A stretch of DNA of 64,000 nt from contig NZ_JACHOP010000001.1 of the NCBI RefSeq assembly GCF_014199935.1, positions 434,001 through 498,000 of the forward strand, in the 5' to 3' direction. Both the position numbers and the translations under genes were made by a program. Origin of the DNA: Methylorubrum rhodinum (GTDB lineage: Bacteria > Pseudomonadota > Alphaproteobacteria > Rhizobiales > Beijerinckiaceae). Positions 9,451 through 17,132 of this stretch are shown piece after piece; position 1 is the first letter of the stretch, and every line of letters begins with the position of its first letter. Under the pieces are notes generated by a model. The model did no database searches and was not told the origin of the DNA. It saw only the letters and a list, made by a program, of their open reading frames with translations.

Positions 9451-9714
9451 ATGCCGTCGCGATCTGCTCTGTGGGGTCTGTCCGCGCTGGCGCTCGTCGC
9501 GAGTGCGGCCCAGGCGCAGCAGCCGACCGGGCAGATGGAGCTGAACTGCTCGCAGTTCACGCGCAACCCGGACGGATCGTGGAGCGTGAAACAGCCGCTC
9601 GAACTGTTCAGCGACAACGGGCGTGTGCGGATCATGCCCGGGCCGCCGTTCAAGCCCGGAATGTCGTTCGGCGGGCTCGACATCGCCCGGATGCTCGACG
9701 AGCAGTGCCGATAG
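9451..9714 (+). CDS. Small secreted hypothetical protein (87 aa)
   Basis: The product starts with a signal peptide (MPSRSALWGLSALALVASAAQAQ, cleavage probably after AQA), leaving about 64 residues. The mature part has two cysteines (LNCSQF near the N-terminus and EQCR at the end) that could form a disulphide. I do not recognise the family. It is encoded 93 bases downstream of the LOV kinase on the same strand but is probably separate. The stop codon lies inside a perfect palindrome that probably ends transcription from both sides. Confidence 0.7.
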   Translation: MPSRSALWGLSALALVASAAQAQQPTGQMELNCSQFTRNPDGSWSVKQPLELFSDNGRVRIMPGPPFKPGMSFGGLDIARMLDEQCR

Positions 9715-9729
9715 GCGCGCGCCTATCGG
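9708..9729. terminator. 22-base perfect palindrome between convergent genes
   Basis: Positions 9708-9729 are a perfect self-complementary sequence beginning CCGATAGGCG. It overlaps the stop codon of the small secreted protein and lies 31 bases from the end of the leftward ComM-like gene. There is no T-run, so a bidirectional terminator role is inference. Confidence 0.4.
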
Positions 9730-9759
9730 TCGAGGCGAGACGATCCCGGATCGGCGACC

Positions 9760-11319
9760 TCACGCCCGCGGATGCGCCTCGGGCCGGCGGCCGGGCGGGG
9801 CTTCGCCGCGCCCACGATAGGACAGGGCCTCGGCCAGATGCAGCCGCCGCACCCGCGCGTCGCCGTCGAGGTCGGCGAGCGTCCGGGCGACCCGGAGCGT
9901 TCGGTGGAAGCCGCGGGCGGAGAGCCGCATCGTCTCGGCGGCGTTGCGGATCAGGGCGGCGCCCTCCGCATCGGGGGCGGCGGCCTCCTCGATGACGGGC
10001 GCCGGGCAGGTCGCGTTGGTGGTGGAGGCGGGCAGACCCTTGTCGGCAAAGCGCGCGTTCTGCCGGGCGCGGGCCGCCGCGACCCGGGCGGCGGCCTCCG
10101 AAGAGCCTTCCGCGGGCGGCGGCAGGATCAGGTCGGCGGCGGTGACCGCGGCGACCTCCACCCGCAGGTCGATCCGGTCGAGGAGCGGGCCGGAGATGCG
10201 GGCGCCGTACTGCGCGGCGCAGCGCTCGTTCGGGCCCTTGCGGCAGGCATAGCCCGGCTCCAACGCCATGCCGCAGCGGCACGGGTTCATCGCGGCGACG
10301 AGCTGGAAGCGGGCCGGATAGGTGACCCGGTGGTTGGCCCGCGCGATCATCACTTCGCCGGTCTCCATCGGCTGGCGCAGCGAATCGAGCACCTGGGGGG
10401 TGAATTCGGGCAGTTCGTCGAGGAACAGCACGCCGCCATGGGCGAGCGAGACCTCGCCCGGCCGCGCATTGAGGCCGCCGCCGACGAGCGCCGCCATGGA
10501 GGCGGAGTGGTGCGGTTGGCGAAAAGGTCGGCGGTTCGAGAGCGCGCCGTCCTTGAGCACGCCCGCCACCGACTGGATCATCGAGACTTCGAGCAGTTCA
10601 CGGGGCCCGAGCGGCGGCAGGATCGAGGGGAGGCGCGCGGCCAGCATCGACTTGCCGGCGCCGGGGGGCCCGTTGAAGATGAGGTTGTGGCCGCCCGCCG
10701 CGGCGATCTCCAGGGCGCGCTTGGCGCCCTCCTGCCCCTTGATGTCGCGCAGATCCGGCATCGCGCCGGATGGCGCCGCGATGGCCGGCTGCGGGCGGGC
10801 CATCACCTGGCTGCCCTTGAAGTGGTTAGCGAGCTGGATCAGCGAGCGCGGGGCCAGCACGTCCATGTCGCCCGCGGCCCACGCCGCTTCAGGCCCGGTC
10901 GCGGCCGGGCAGATCAGCCCGAGTCCCCGGCCGTTCGCCGCCATCGCGGCGGGCAGCACGCCCGCGACCGCGGTGATCGAGCCGTCGAGCGCCAACTCGC
11001 CGAGGACGCAATAGCCGGCGAGCGCGTCCTCCGGCAGCGCGCCGATGGCACCCATGACGGCGAGCGCGATCGGCAGGTCGTAATGCGAGCCTTCCTTCGG
11101 CAGGTCGGCGGGGGCGAGGTTGACGGTGATGCGCTTGGCCGGCAGTGCCAGCCCCGAGGCGATCAGCGCCGAGCGCACCCGCTCGCGCGATTCCGCCACC
11201 GCCTTGTCCGGCAGGCCGACCACGGTGAAGGCGACCATGCCGGGGGCGATCTGCACCTGCACGTCGACGGCGCGCGCCTCGATCCCCTCGAAGGCGACGG
11301 TGGCGACGCGGGTGACCAT
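9760..11319 (-). CDS. ComM/YifB-like magnesium-chelatase-family AAA+ ATPase
   Basis: The protein is 519 residues from MVTRVATVAFEGIEARAVDV, the characteristic start of the family. An N-terminal Lon-protease-like (ChlI) domain spans about 1-170 (GLPDKAVAESRERVRSAL, then PKEGSHYDLPIAL). A Mg-chelatase AAA+ core follows, with Walker A GPPGAGKS at 217-224, a Walker B LFLDELPEF, and a cysteine-rich insertion MNPCRCGMALEPGYACRKG. ComM in naturally competent bacteria drives branch migration during integration of transforming DNA; elsewhere the role is uncertain. The region upstream of the start contains a dispersed repeat and a large hairpin. Confidence 0.9.
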   Translation of the reverse strand: MVTRVATVAFEGIEARAVDVQVQIAPGMVAFTVVGLPDKAVAESRERVRSALIASGLALPAKRITVNLAPADLPKEGSHYDLPIALAVMGAIGALPEDALAGYCVLGELALDGSITAVAGVLPAAMAANGRGLGLICPAATGPEAAWAAGDMDVLAPRSLIQLANHFKGSQVMARPQPAIAAPSGAMPDLRDIKGQEGAKRALEIAAAGGHNLIFNGPPGAGKSMLAARLPSILPPLGPRELLEVSMIQSVAGVLKDGALSNRRPFRQPHHSASMAALVGGGLNARPGEVSLAHGGVLFLDELPEFTPQVLDSLRQPMETGEVMIARANHRVTYPARFQLVAAMNPCRCGMALEPGYACRKGPNERCAAQYGARISGPLLDRIDLRVEVAAVTAADLILPPPAEGSSEAAARVAAARARQNARFADKGLPASTTNATCPAPVIEEAAAPDAEGAALIRNAAETMRLSARGFHRTLRVARTLADLDGDARVRRLHLAEALSYRGRGEAPPGRRPEAHPRA

Positions 11320-11358
11320 GCAGGGGAAACGTCTCGAATCGTGGAAGTTGCAGCCTAC

Positions 11359-11410
11359 AGCATCGGCCCGAAAGGTGGGAACCGGCTTTCGGAAAAAGCC
11401 GATGCGACGC
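11359..11410 (+). repeat. Dispersed intergenic repeat, family A, copy 1
   Basis: A stretch of about 52 bases starting AGCATCGGCCCGAAAGGTGG and including CCGGCTTTCGGAAAAAGCC recurs inverted at 11986-12038 with roughly 80% identity. It lies upstream of the ComM-like gene. I associate this short element with Methylobacterium intergenic regions. Confidence 0.7.
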
Positions 11411-11416
11411 AACAAC

Positions 11417-11459
11417 CTGGAGCATCGTGCCGGATAGGATATCCGGCACGATGCTCCAG
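11417..11459. repeat. Perfect 20-base inverted repeat with 3-base loop
   Basis: Left arm 11417-11436 (CTGGAGCATCGTGCCGGATA) is the exact reverse complement of 11440-11459, with the loop GGA. It lies in the divergent region between the ComM-like gene and the PepSY-like gene, next to repeat family A. It could form a cruciform or RNA hairpin; no T-run follows on either strand. Confidence 0.8.
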
Positions 11460-11585
11460 ACGGGCGTTCGCGGACTGGCAATCGCAAGCGGAGCCGTGAC
11501 GGCGAAGGCAAGCCGGCAAAATGAGACGGAACCGCGCGGAAATCCGGCCGTTCGCTTCGGACATCCCACCCGATGGAGTGCCTGA

Positions 11586-11846
11586 ATGTCGTTTCGCCCC
11601 CTCGCCGCCGCCCTCGTCGGCGTCGCCCTGCTCTCCGGCCCGGCGCTCGCCGACGAGAAGCTGCCGCCCGATCAGCAGGCCAAGGTGGAAGAAATCCTGA
11701 AGAAGGAAGGCTTCACCAAGTGGGACGAGATCGAACTCGACGACGGCATGATCGAGGTGGACGACGCCATCGACGCCAACGGCAAGCAGTTTGACCTCAA
11801 GCTCGATCCGAAGACGCTGGAGATCGTGAAGCGCAAGGCCGAGTAG
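11586..11846 (+). CDS. PepSY-like small periplasmic protein (86 aa)
   Basis: A signal peptide (MSFRPLAAALVGVALLSGPA, cleavage after ALA) is followed by a 60-residue acidic mature domain. The pattern KVEEILKKEGFTKWDEIELDD followed by GMIEVDDAIDANGKQFDLKLD resembles half a PepSY/YpeB-like fold, as in many small periplasmic proteins of alphaproteobacteria. Family knowledge ties PepSY-type domains to protease inhibition or metal binding, but no function can be assigned here. It probably acts in the periplasm. Repeat family A copies flank it on both sides. Confidence 0.75.
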   Translation: MSFRPLAAALVGVALLSGPALADEKLPPDQQAKVEEILKKEGFTKWDEIELDDGMIEVDDAIDANGKQFDLKLDPKTLEIVKRKAE

Positions 11847-11985
11847 GACAGAACGTCCGGCACCGGACCCGACGAGTGCCGTCTCCGACCTGATTGCGTC
11901 ATGTCGGAGACCGCTCCAGGTTCCTGCCTTGCCGCGCATTCTCGCGACGAACCGGTTTCCGCTTCGTCGGAATGCGCCGGATTCT

Positions 11986-12038
11986 CGTGCCGCATCGGCA
12001 ATTTCCGAAAGCCGGGCCCTACCCTTCGGACCGATGCT
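11986..12038 (-). repeat. Dispersed intergenic repeat, family A, copy 2 (inverted)
   Basis: The reverse complement of this stretch aligns with 11359-11410, including the core CCGGCTTTCGGAAA. The two copies flank the small PepSY-like gene in opposite orientation. Confidence 0.65.
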
Positions 12039-12143
12039 CCGGATCCGGTGCGCAAATCCCTTCATCCGGTCGAGGCGATCGGTCCGGCGGAACCGAATTC
12101 CGGTGGATGGCCGGAGGGAAAAATCCGCCGCGGTGGCGGGATC

Positions 12144-12620
12144 CTACCGTAGTTCCATGAAATACGCGCCGCTCTCGGCCACGCTCTCCCCGTCCGGCCT
12201 CAGGCTGCGCCAGCGGGTAATCGGGCCGGTGCCGCTGCCCGACCCGGATCGCGAGAGTGTGAGCAGGGCCTCGCCGGGCTTGTAGACGGCGGTTCCGTAG
12301 CGGTTCACGAGCGATCCGTTCTCGTAGCGGTGGAAGGTGACGGTGAGCGTCGAGCCCTCGGTCCGCGTTTGGCACAGGATGCGCTCGTCGGTCTGGAAGC
12401 CGCGGATCGTCAGCAGGCAGCCGCCGCGGGCCCCTTGAGGGCCGAGGGCGAGATCGTAGGAGACGAGGGTGGCCGAGCCGCCCTCGCTGAGGCCGGGATC
12501 GTGCTCGTAGACGTAGCGGCCCTGCCAGTCCCGGCCCGCGCCCTCCGGCGCCGCGAGCGCGGCCCAGGCCGCGAGCGCGGGCACGGCCGCCAAGCCCAAC
12601 CGTGTCGCTCGTCCCGTCAT
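12144..12620 (-). CDS. Secreted hypothetical protein (158 aa)
   Basis: From MTGRATRLGLAAVPALAAWA the product has a signal-peptide-like hydrophobic N-terminus ending near ALAAPEG and a mature domain of about 135 residues. Visible segments include WQGRYVYEHDPGLSEGG, two cysteines (GGCLLTI, RILCQT), a VTFHRYENGSLVN strand and a glycine-serine run (SGSGSGTG) near the end. I do not recognise a named domain with confidence; the pattern suggests a small beta-rich periplasmic protein. An ATG 18 codons upstream is also in frame, but the shorter form gives a proper signal peptide. It is divergent from the SRP RNA gene. Confidence 0.7.
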   Translation of the reverse strand: MTGRATRLGLAAVPALAAWAALAAPEGAGRDWQGRYVYEHDPGLSEGGSATLVSYDLALGPQGARGGCLLTIRGFQTDERILCQTRTEGSTLTVTFHRYENGSLVNRYGTAVYKPGEALLTLSRSGSGSGTGPITRWRSLRPDGESVAESGAYFMELR

Positions 12621-12702
12621 CGTCCCTCCTCCGGGCAGGGTGGCCCACCGGCCCCGTGAGCGGTGCGCTTGCATCCCGCCGCGCGGGCCTTCATATACGG
12701 CC

Positions 12703-12800
12703 TCGGGAGGTTGGCGAGGGACGTTTCACTCGCCAACCGGGTCAGGTCCGGAAGGAAGCAGCCCTAACGAGACCGAGCGGGTCTTTGTCCAGCCTCCCAC
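12703..12800 (+). ncRNA. ffs: Signal recognition particle RNA (4.5S type)
   Basis: The universally conserved apical-loop signature GGTCAGGTCCGGAAGGAAGC begins at about 12739 and is followed by AGCCCTAA. The ends pair: GGGAGGTTGG (12705-12714) with CCAGCCTCCC (12789-12798), with one G-U pair. The length of about 98 nucleotides fits the short bacterial form. The RNA pairs with Ffh for co-translational targeting. It lies 64 bases upstream of dnaX, a common arrangement in alphaproteobacteria. End positions are approximate. Confidence 0.93.
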
Positions 12801-12863
12801 CTTCGCCGTCCGTGCGCCCCGCGCGGCCCCGGCGGCCGGCCTTCCAAAAAATCCGATCGGCGC

Positions 12864-14726
12864 ATGGACGAGACGCACGGCACGCTCCCCGACGCGCCGG
12901 GCCTGCCCGGCCTACCCGCCCCGGCGACGCCCTACCGGGTGCTGGCGCGCAAATACCGCCCCCAGACCTTCGACGACCTGATCGGCCAGGGCGCCATGGT
13001 GCGCACGCTGGCCAACGCCTTCGCGGCGGGCCGCATCCCCCAGGCCTGGATGCTGACCGGCGTGCGCGGCGTCGGCAAGACGACGACTGCCCGCATCCTG
13101 GCCCGCGGCCTCAACTATTTTCGCGATGGGCAGCCCGATACCGGACCGACGGTGACGATGCCGGAACTCGGGCGCCATTGCCGGGCGATCATGGAATCCC
13201 GGCACATGGACGTGCTGGAGATGGACGCGGCCTCGCATACCGGCATCGACGACGTGCGCGGGATCATCGACGGCATCCGCTACTCGCCGACCGAGGCGCG
13301 CTACAAGGTCTACATCGTCGACGAGGTCCACATGCTCTCGGAGAAGGCGTTCAACGCCTTCCTGAAGACGCTGGAGGAGCCGCCGCCCCACGCCAAGTTC
13401 GTGTTCGCCACGACGGAAATCCGCAAAGTCCCGGTCACGATCCTGTCGCGCTGCCAGCGGTTCGACCTGCGCCGGGTCGAGGCCGAGACGCTGTCCGCCC
13501 ACCTCAAGAAGATCTGCGCCGCGGAAGGCGTGAACGCCGAGGCCGAGGCGCTGGCCGCCGTCACCCGCGCGGCCGAGGGCTCGGTGCGCGACGCGCTCTC
13601 GCTGCTGGATCAGGCCATCGCTCACGGCGCCGGCACGGTCACGGCGCAAAGCGTGCGCGACATGCTGGGGCTGGCCGACCGCGCCCGCATCGTCGATCTG
13701 TTCGAGGCGGTGATGCGCGGCGACGTGCCCGCCGCCTTCGCCGAGTTGCGGGCGCAGTACGATTCCGGGGCCGACCCGGCGGTGGTGCTCTCGGATCTGG
13801 CCGGCTTCACCCACCTCGTCACCCGCCTGAAGATCGTGCCGGACGCCGCCGCCGATCCGACCCTGAGCGAGGCCGAGCGGGTGCGCGGGGCCGACTTTGC
13901 CGCGCGGCTGCCGGTGCGCGCCCTGTCGCGGGCGTGGCAGATTCTGCTCAAGGCCCTGCCCGAGGTGCAGGCCGCGCCGCGCCCCCTGCCGGCGGCCGAG
14001 ATGGTCATCGTGCGCCTCGCCTACGCCGCCGACCTGCCGACCCCGGACGAGGCCCTGCGCCGCCTGCGCAGCGACGAGTCGATTTCCGGTGGCCCGGCCC
14101 CGCAGGGCTCCGGCGGGTCCTTCTCCGGCGGATCGGGCGCGCGGGGGTCCGCGGCGCTCGCCCGCGAGAGCGCGCCGCTCGCCGCCCCGCGGGCGGCCGC
14201 CCCACCGCGCCCGGTGCTCGCTTCGGCCAACCCGGCCCCGGAGACCGCCCGCCCGGCCGCGGCCGCTGCGCCCCCCGGCCTGCGACTCGGGCGGTTCGAG
14301 GACGTGGTGGCCCAGGCCGAAGCGAAGCGCGACATCGCCCTCAAGGTGGCGCTCGAGCGCGACGTCCACCTCGTGCGCTTCGAGGAGGGCCGGATCGAGT
14401 TCCGCCTCGCGCAAGGCGGCCGGCCGACACTCGCCAACGATCTTGCCCGCGCGCTCGACGAGTGGACCGGCCGCCGCTGGATCGTGGCGCTCTCCAAGGA
14501 CGAGGGCGGACCGACCCTCGCGCAGAATTCCCGCGCCGCCGAGCAGACCCGCCACGAGAACGCCGCCGCCCATCCCCTGGTGCGGGAGGTGATGGCCCGC
14601 TTCCCCGGCGCGCAGATCGTGGACGTGCGCGACAAGGCTGCTGCCGACGTGGGCCCCGCGACGGGCGTGGCGGCGGCCACCGGCCCGGTCGAGGCCGTGC
14701 CCGAGGAGCCCGAGGACGAGGGCTAG
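12864..14726 (+). CDS. dnaX: DNA polymerase III subunits gamma and tau
   Basis: The protein has 620 residues. The clamp-loader AAA+ module shows YRPQTFDDLIGQ, Walker A GVRGVGKTTTA (about 66-76), DVLEMDAASHTGIDDVR, Walker B YKVYIVDEVHMLS and the sensor stretch FVFATTEIRKVPVTILSRCQRFD. The zinc-binding region normally holding four cysteines keeps only one (LGRHCRAIM), as I recall for rhizobial homologues. A proline/alanine-rich linker (about 410-475) and a tau-like C-terminal domain follow, so the full tau form is encoded; I did not locate a frameshift signal for gamma. It loads the beta clamp (dnaN at 30,957). Downstream the usual dnaX-ybaB-recR order is interrupted. Confidence 0.95.
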   Translation: MDETHGTLPDAPGLPGLPAPATPYRVLARKYRPQTFDDLIGQGAMVRTLANAFAAGRIPQAWMLTGVRGVGKTTTARILARGLNYFRDGQPDTGPTVTMPELGRHCRAIMESRHMDVLEMDAASHTGIDDVRGIIDGIRYSPTEARYKVYIVDEVHMLSEKAFNAFLKTLEEPPPHAKFVFATTEIRKVPVTILSRCQRFDLRRVEAETLSAHLKKICAAEGVNAEAEALAAVTRAAEGSVRDALSLLDQAIAHGAGTVTAQSVRDMLGLADRARIVDLFEAVMRGDVPAAFAELRAQYDSGADPAVVLSDLAGFTHLVTRLKIVPDAAADPTLSEAERVRGADFAARLPVRALSRAWQILLKALPEVQAAPRPLPAAEMVIVRLAYAADLPTPDEALRRLRSDESISGGPAPQGSGGSFSGGSGARGSAALARESAPLAAPRAAAPPRPVLASANPAPETARPAAAAAPPGLRLGRFEDVVAQAEAKRDIALKVALERDVHLVRFEEGRIEFRLAQGGRPTLANDLARALDEWTGRRWIVALSKDEGGPTLAQNSRAAEQTRHENAAAHPLVREVMARFPGAQIVDVRDKAAADVGPATGVAAATGPVEAVPEEPEDEG

Positions 14727-14865
14727 GTCCAGAACCCGAATAGCTGACCATACGAGGGACTGCTTCCGACCCTTCTCGGACCCTCGTGAGGTCACTTGCA
14801 GGCTGTTTGAGCGTAGGCGCGGCCTCACGGTAAGGTGCGGCGCATCCTCGACCCCGGAGCCTCCC

Positions 14866-15159
14866 TCAATCTATGACCTTGAGGTCGTTCACATTCACGT
14901 CGCCATCCTGGGTAGAGAAGCTCGGTGCCCGGCCGTTCGACTGGGAGACACCGCTGATTCGGTGGTCGCCGCTATCGTAGGTGGCCAGTTTGCCGTCGAT
15001 CTCGACGAGGAGCCGCTGCTTATCGGGGAAGAACGCGTAGCGCATACCGTTCTGGCCACCGCTGGTAGAGGGCTGGCCGAGCTCCTGCGGCCACCATGGC
15101 TCCGAGCCTTTCATTGGCTCCATGGGCTTCATGGGTTCCATGGGCTTCATAGGCTCCAT
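14866..15159 (-). CDS. Small hypothetical protein with MEPMKP N-terminal repeats (97 aa)
   Basis: The chosen start gives three and a half copies of the hexapeptide MEPMKP at the N-terminus (the DNA is a matching 18-base repeat), then WWPQELGQPSTSGGQNGMRY, FFPDKQRLLVEIDGKLATYD and GDHRISGVSQSNGRAPSFST, ending DGDVNVNDLKVID. I recall this as a small uncharacterised family in alphaproteobacteria, but no function is known to me. No signal peptide or membrane segment. The repeat makes several ATGs possible starts. The gene sits in the accessory stretch inserted between dnaX and ybaB. Confidence 0.65.
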   Translation of the reverse strand: MEPMKPMEPMKPMEPMKGSEPWWPQELGQPSTSGGQNGMRYAFFPDKQRLLVEIDGKLATYDSGDHRISGVSQSNGRAPSFSTQDGDVNVNDLKVID

Positions 15160-15253
15160 CGCGCTCGGTCCTCTGGCGGAATGTCTGAAGCCGACGCTAC
15201 GCTTGAGGCGCCGAAAGGTTTCCCAGAAAACCAAGACGACGAAGTCTGCTGTT

Positions 15254-15598
15254 CTACCTGACGCTCCCACGGGCGCAGACCAAGGCAGTCGGTCCATTTA
15301 CGACCGCGAGTTGACCGTCGAACGACTCGCTTGCCGCGATGGCCCGCGTGACCATTTCGCCCATCTCGGCCTGCCGTTGCGGGGTCATGCGGTCCGTGAA
15401 GTCTGCGAGCCCCCGAGGTTCGTTTGAGAGCGGGAAGCCCCAGAGATTGAGGAACGCGGCGTCGCCCCAGATGAGCTTGTCGCGCAGGTCCCAGCGCCAC
15501 GTTCCCATGCGACCGTCTGTGACCGCGAGGCGATACCGCGCCTCACTCTCTGCGAGACGACGTTCGAGGTTGGCGATGGTGGCGCGTTCATCCATCAT
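15254..15598 (-). pseudogene. Truncated PAS-domain sensor fragment
   Basis: The 114-residue product has a short coiled start (RATIANLERRLAESEARYRLA) and then a PAS core (DGRMGTWRWDLRDKLIWGDA, NLWGFPLSNEPRG, DFTDRMTPQRQAEMGEMVTRA). It stops at ALVCARGSVR, just where a PAC motif would continue into the next domain. No kinase, cyclase or other output follows in any frame. I infer the remnant of a PAS-containing signalling protein that lost its C-terminal part; a genuine stand-alone PAS protein is less likely because the domain is incomplete. It is in the accessory insertion between dnaX and ybaB. Confidence 0.6.
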
Positions 15599-15795
15599 GC
15601 CATTGAACCCGGAGCGGAGATCAGGTGCAAACTAACGTCCGCTTCGGGGCGAAAGGCCAGGGACCGCTCCCCACCCTCGGCAGCCCTTCGCACGCTCGAA
15701 CTGAGTTGGGTTGTGACCCCAGCCCTGGCGGCAGCGGGCGGCGACGCCTAAGTCAGCGGAGCGATCATTTCGAAGACGACCGGAGCGGACCGATC

Positions 15796-16119
15796 ATGCG
15801 CGACCTCATGGGCATCATGAAGCAGGCCCAGGCCATGCAGGAGAAGATGGCCTCGCTCCAAGCCGAACTCGACACGGTCGAGGTACGAGGCGCCTCCGGG
15901 GGCGATGCCGTGAGCGTGCGGATGACCGCCAAGGGGCAGGTGCTCGGCGTCTCGATCGATCCGAGCCTGATGGTCGCCGACGAGCGCGAAATCCTCGAAG
16001 ACCTGATCGTCGCCGCCTGCAACGACGCCCGCGGCAAGGCCGAGGCGACGGCGCAGGAGCGCATGGCCGAACTGACCAAGGGCCTGCCGCTGCCGCCCGG
16101 TATGAAGCTGCCGTTTTGA
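15796..16119 (+). CDS. YbaB/EbfC family nucleoid-associated protein
   Basis: From MRDLMGIMKQAQAMQEKMAS the product is 107 residues, the usual family length. Long N- and C-terminal helices flank a small sheet (VEVRGASGGDAVSVRMTAKG, VLGVSIDPSLM), and the C-terminus is LPLPPGMKLPF, the standard YbaB ending. The protein dimerises into tweezers that bind DNA. In most proteobacteria it lies in dnaX-ybaB-recR. Here dnaX ends 1,069 bases upstream and recR is absent downstream, so the conserved neighbourhood has been broken on both sides. Confidence 0.92.
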   Translation: MRDLMGIMKQAQAMQEKMASLQAELDTVEVRGASGGDAVSVRMTAKGQVLGVSIDPSLMVADEREILEDLIVAACNDARGKAEATAQERMAELTKGLPLPPGMKLPF

Positions 16120-16149
16120 CGGTCGGCTACGGCCGGCAAAAGACCCGCA

Positions 16150-17045
16150 TCGTCATTGCTGTGGATGTTCAGCAATTCGTTGATCGCGGCGGGGTGACCA
16201 GTCGACGATCCGGTCGCGGGCTACCGTTGCGGCGATATGGCGCATGTCTTCGGCCACGAGATCGACCACGCGCTCGGCCTGAAACATCCCTTCGAGGGCG
16301 ACGTGATCATCGACAGCGGTCTCGACGACACCGACCATACGGTGATGAGCTACAGCGGCGACGGCCCGAAGCTCGGCCCGATCGACATCGCCGCGATCCG
16401 CTCCCGTTACGGCGGCCCGGCCTCGGACGGGAGCCATGTCGCCGCCTGGTCGTGGGATGCCGCCACCGACACCCTGGCGCAGATCGGCGGCAATGGTGCC
16501 GACACGATCCGCGGCGTCGCGTCGGCGGACGTCACATACGCGGGGCGGGAGGCGACGACCCGCTCTCCGGCGGAGCCGGCAACGATACCTTTCTGATCGA
16601 CGCGGCGCGCGACCGTGTCGTCGAGGCCAGGGGCGAGGGTCGCGACAAGGTCCTCGCCGCCGTCTCCTACACCCTCGCCGCCGGCTAGGAGGTCGAGGTG
16701 CTTCAGTTCGACGCTTCGGCGGAGACGGCCAGGCTCAGACTGCGCGCCAACGCCTTCGCCCAGACCCTGATCGGCAATTGCGACCGCATCGCCGATTTCG
16801 CATCCGAGGACACGATCCGACTGTCGAGGAGCATCTTCGCGGACCTCACCGCGGGGGGCCTCGCCGAGACCGCGTTCAAGAACATCAGCGCCGGGACGAT
16901 CGATGCCGACGACCGCATCCTCTACTGGAAGACGACCGGCGACCTGTTCTACGACCCCGACGGCTCCGGCACGCGCGGGGCGGTGAAGTTCGCCGTTCTC
17001 GACAACAAGGCCGTGCTGACGGCCGCCGACTTCATCGTGGCGTGA
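16150..17045 (+). pseudogene. Broken serralysin-like RTX metalloprotease gene
   Basis: Three pieces on one strand add up to the C-terminal part of an M10B protease. Piece one (from about 16,200) has the zinc motif HEIDHALGLKH and the Met-turn VMSYSGD. Near 16,545 the frame shifts, and piece two continues with the RTX stretch DDPLSGGAGNDTFLID up to SYTLAAG, where a TAG at 16686-16688 replaces the expected CAG (compare LAAGQEIEGLQ in the intact RTX protein at 19,925). Piece three runs to 17,045 and ends like that protein (DDRILYW...FYDPDGSG...ADFIVA). The catalytic domain's N-terminus is also missing. One frameshift plus one nonsense codon plus truncation make it non-functional. It occupies the place where recR is usually found. 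Confidence 0.8.
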
Positions 17046-17132
17046 CACGTCCTCCTCCGCTGTCGGCGGCGACGTGCCCGCGAACGGCGGAAGAGGCACG
17101 GGCCACCCGGACGGGCGGGCGCCCCGGGGGCC

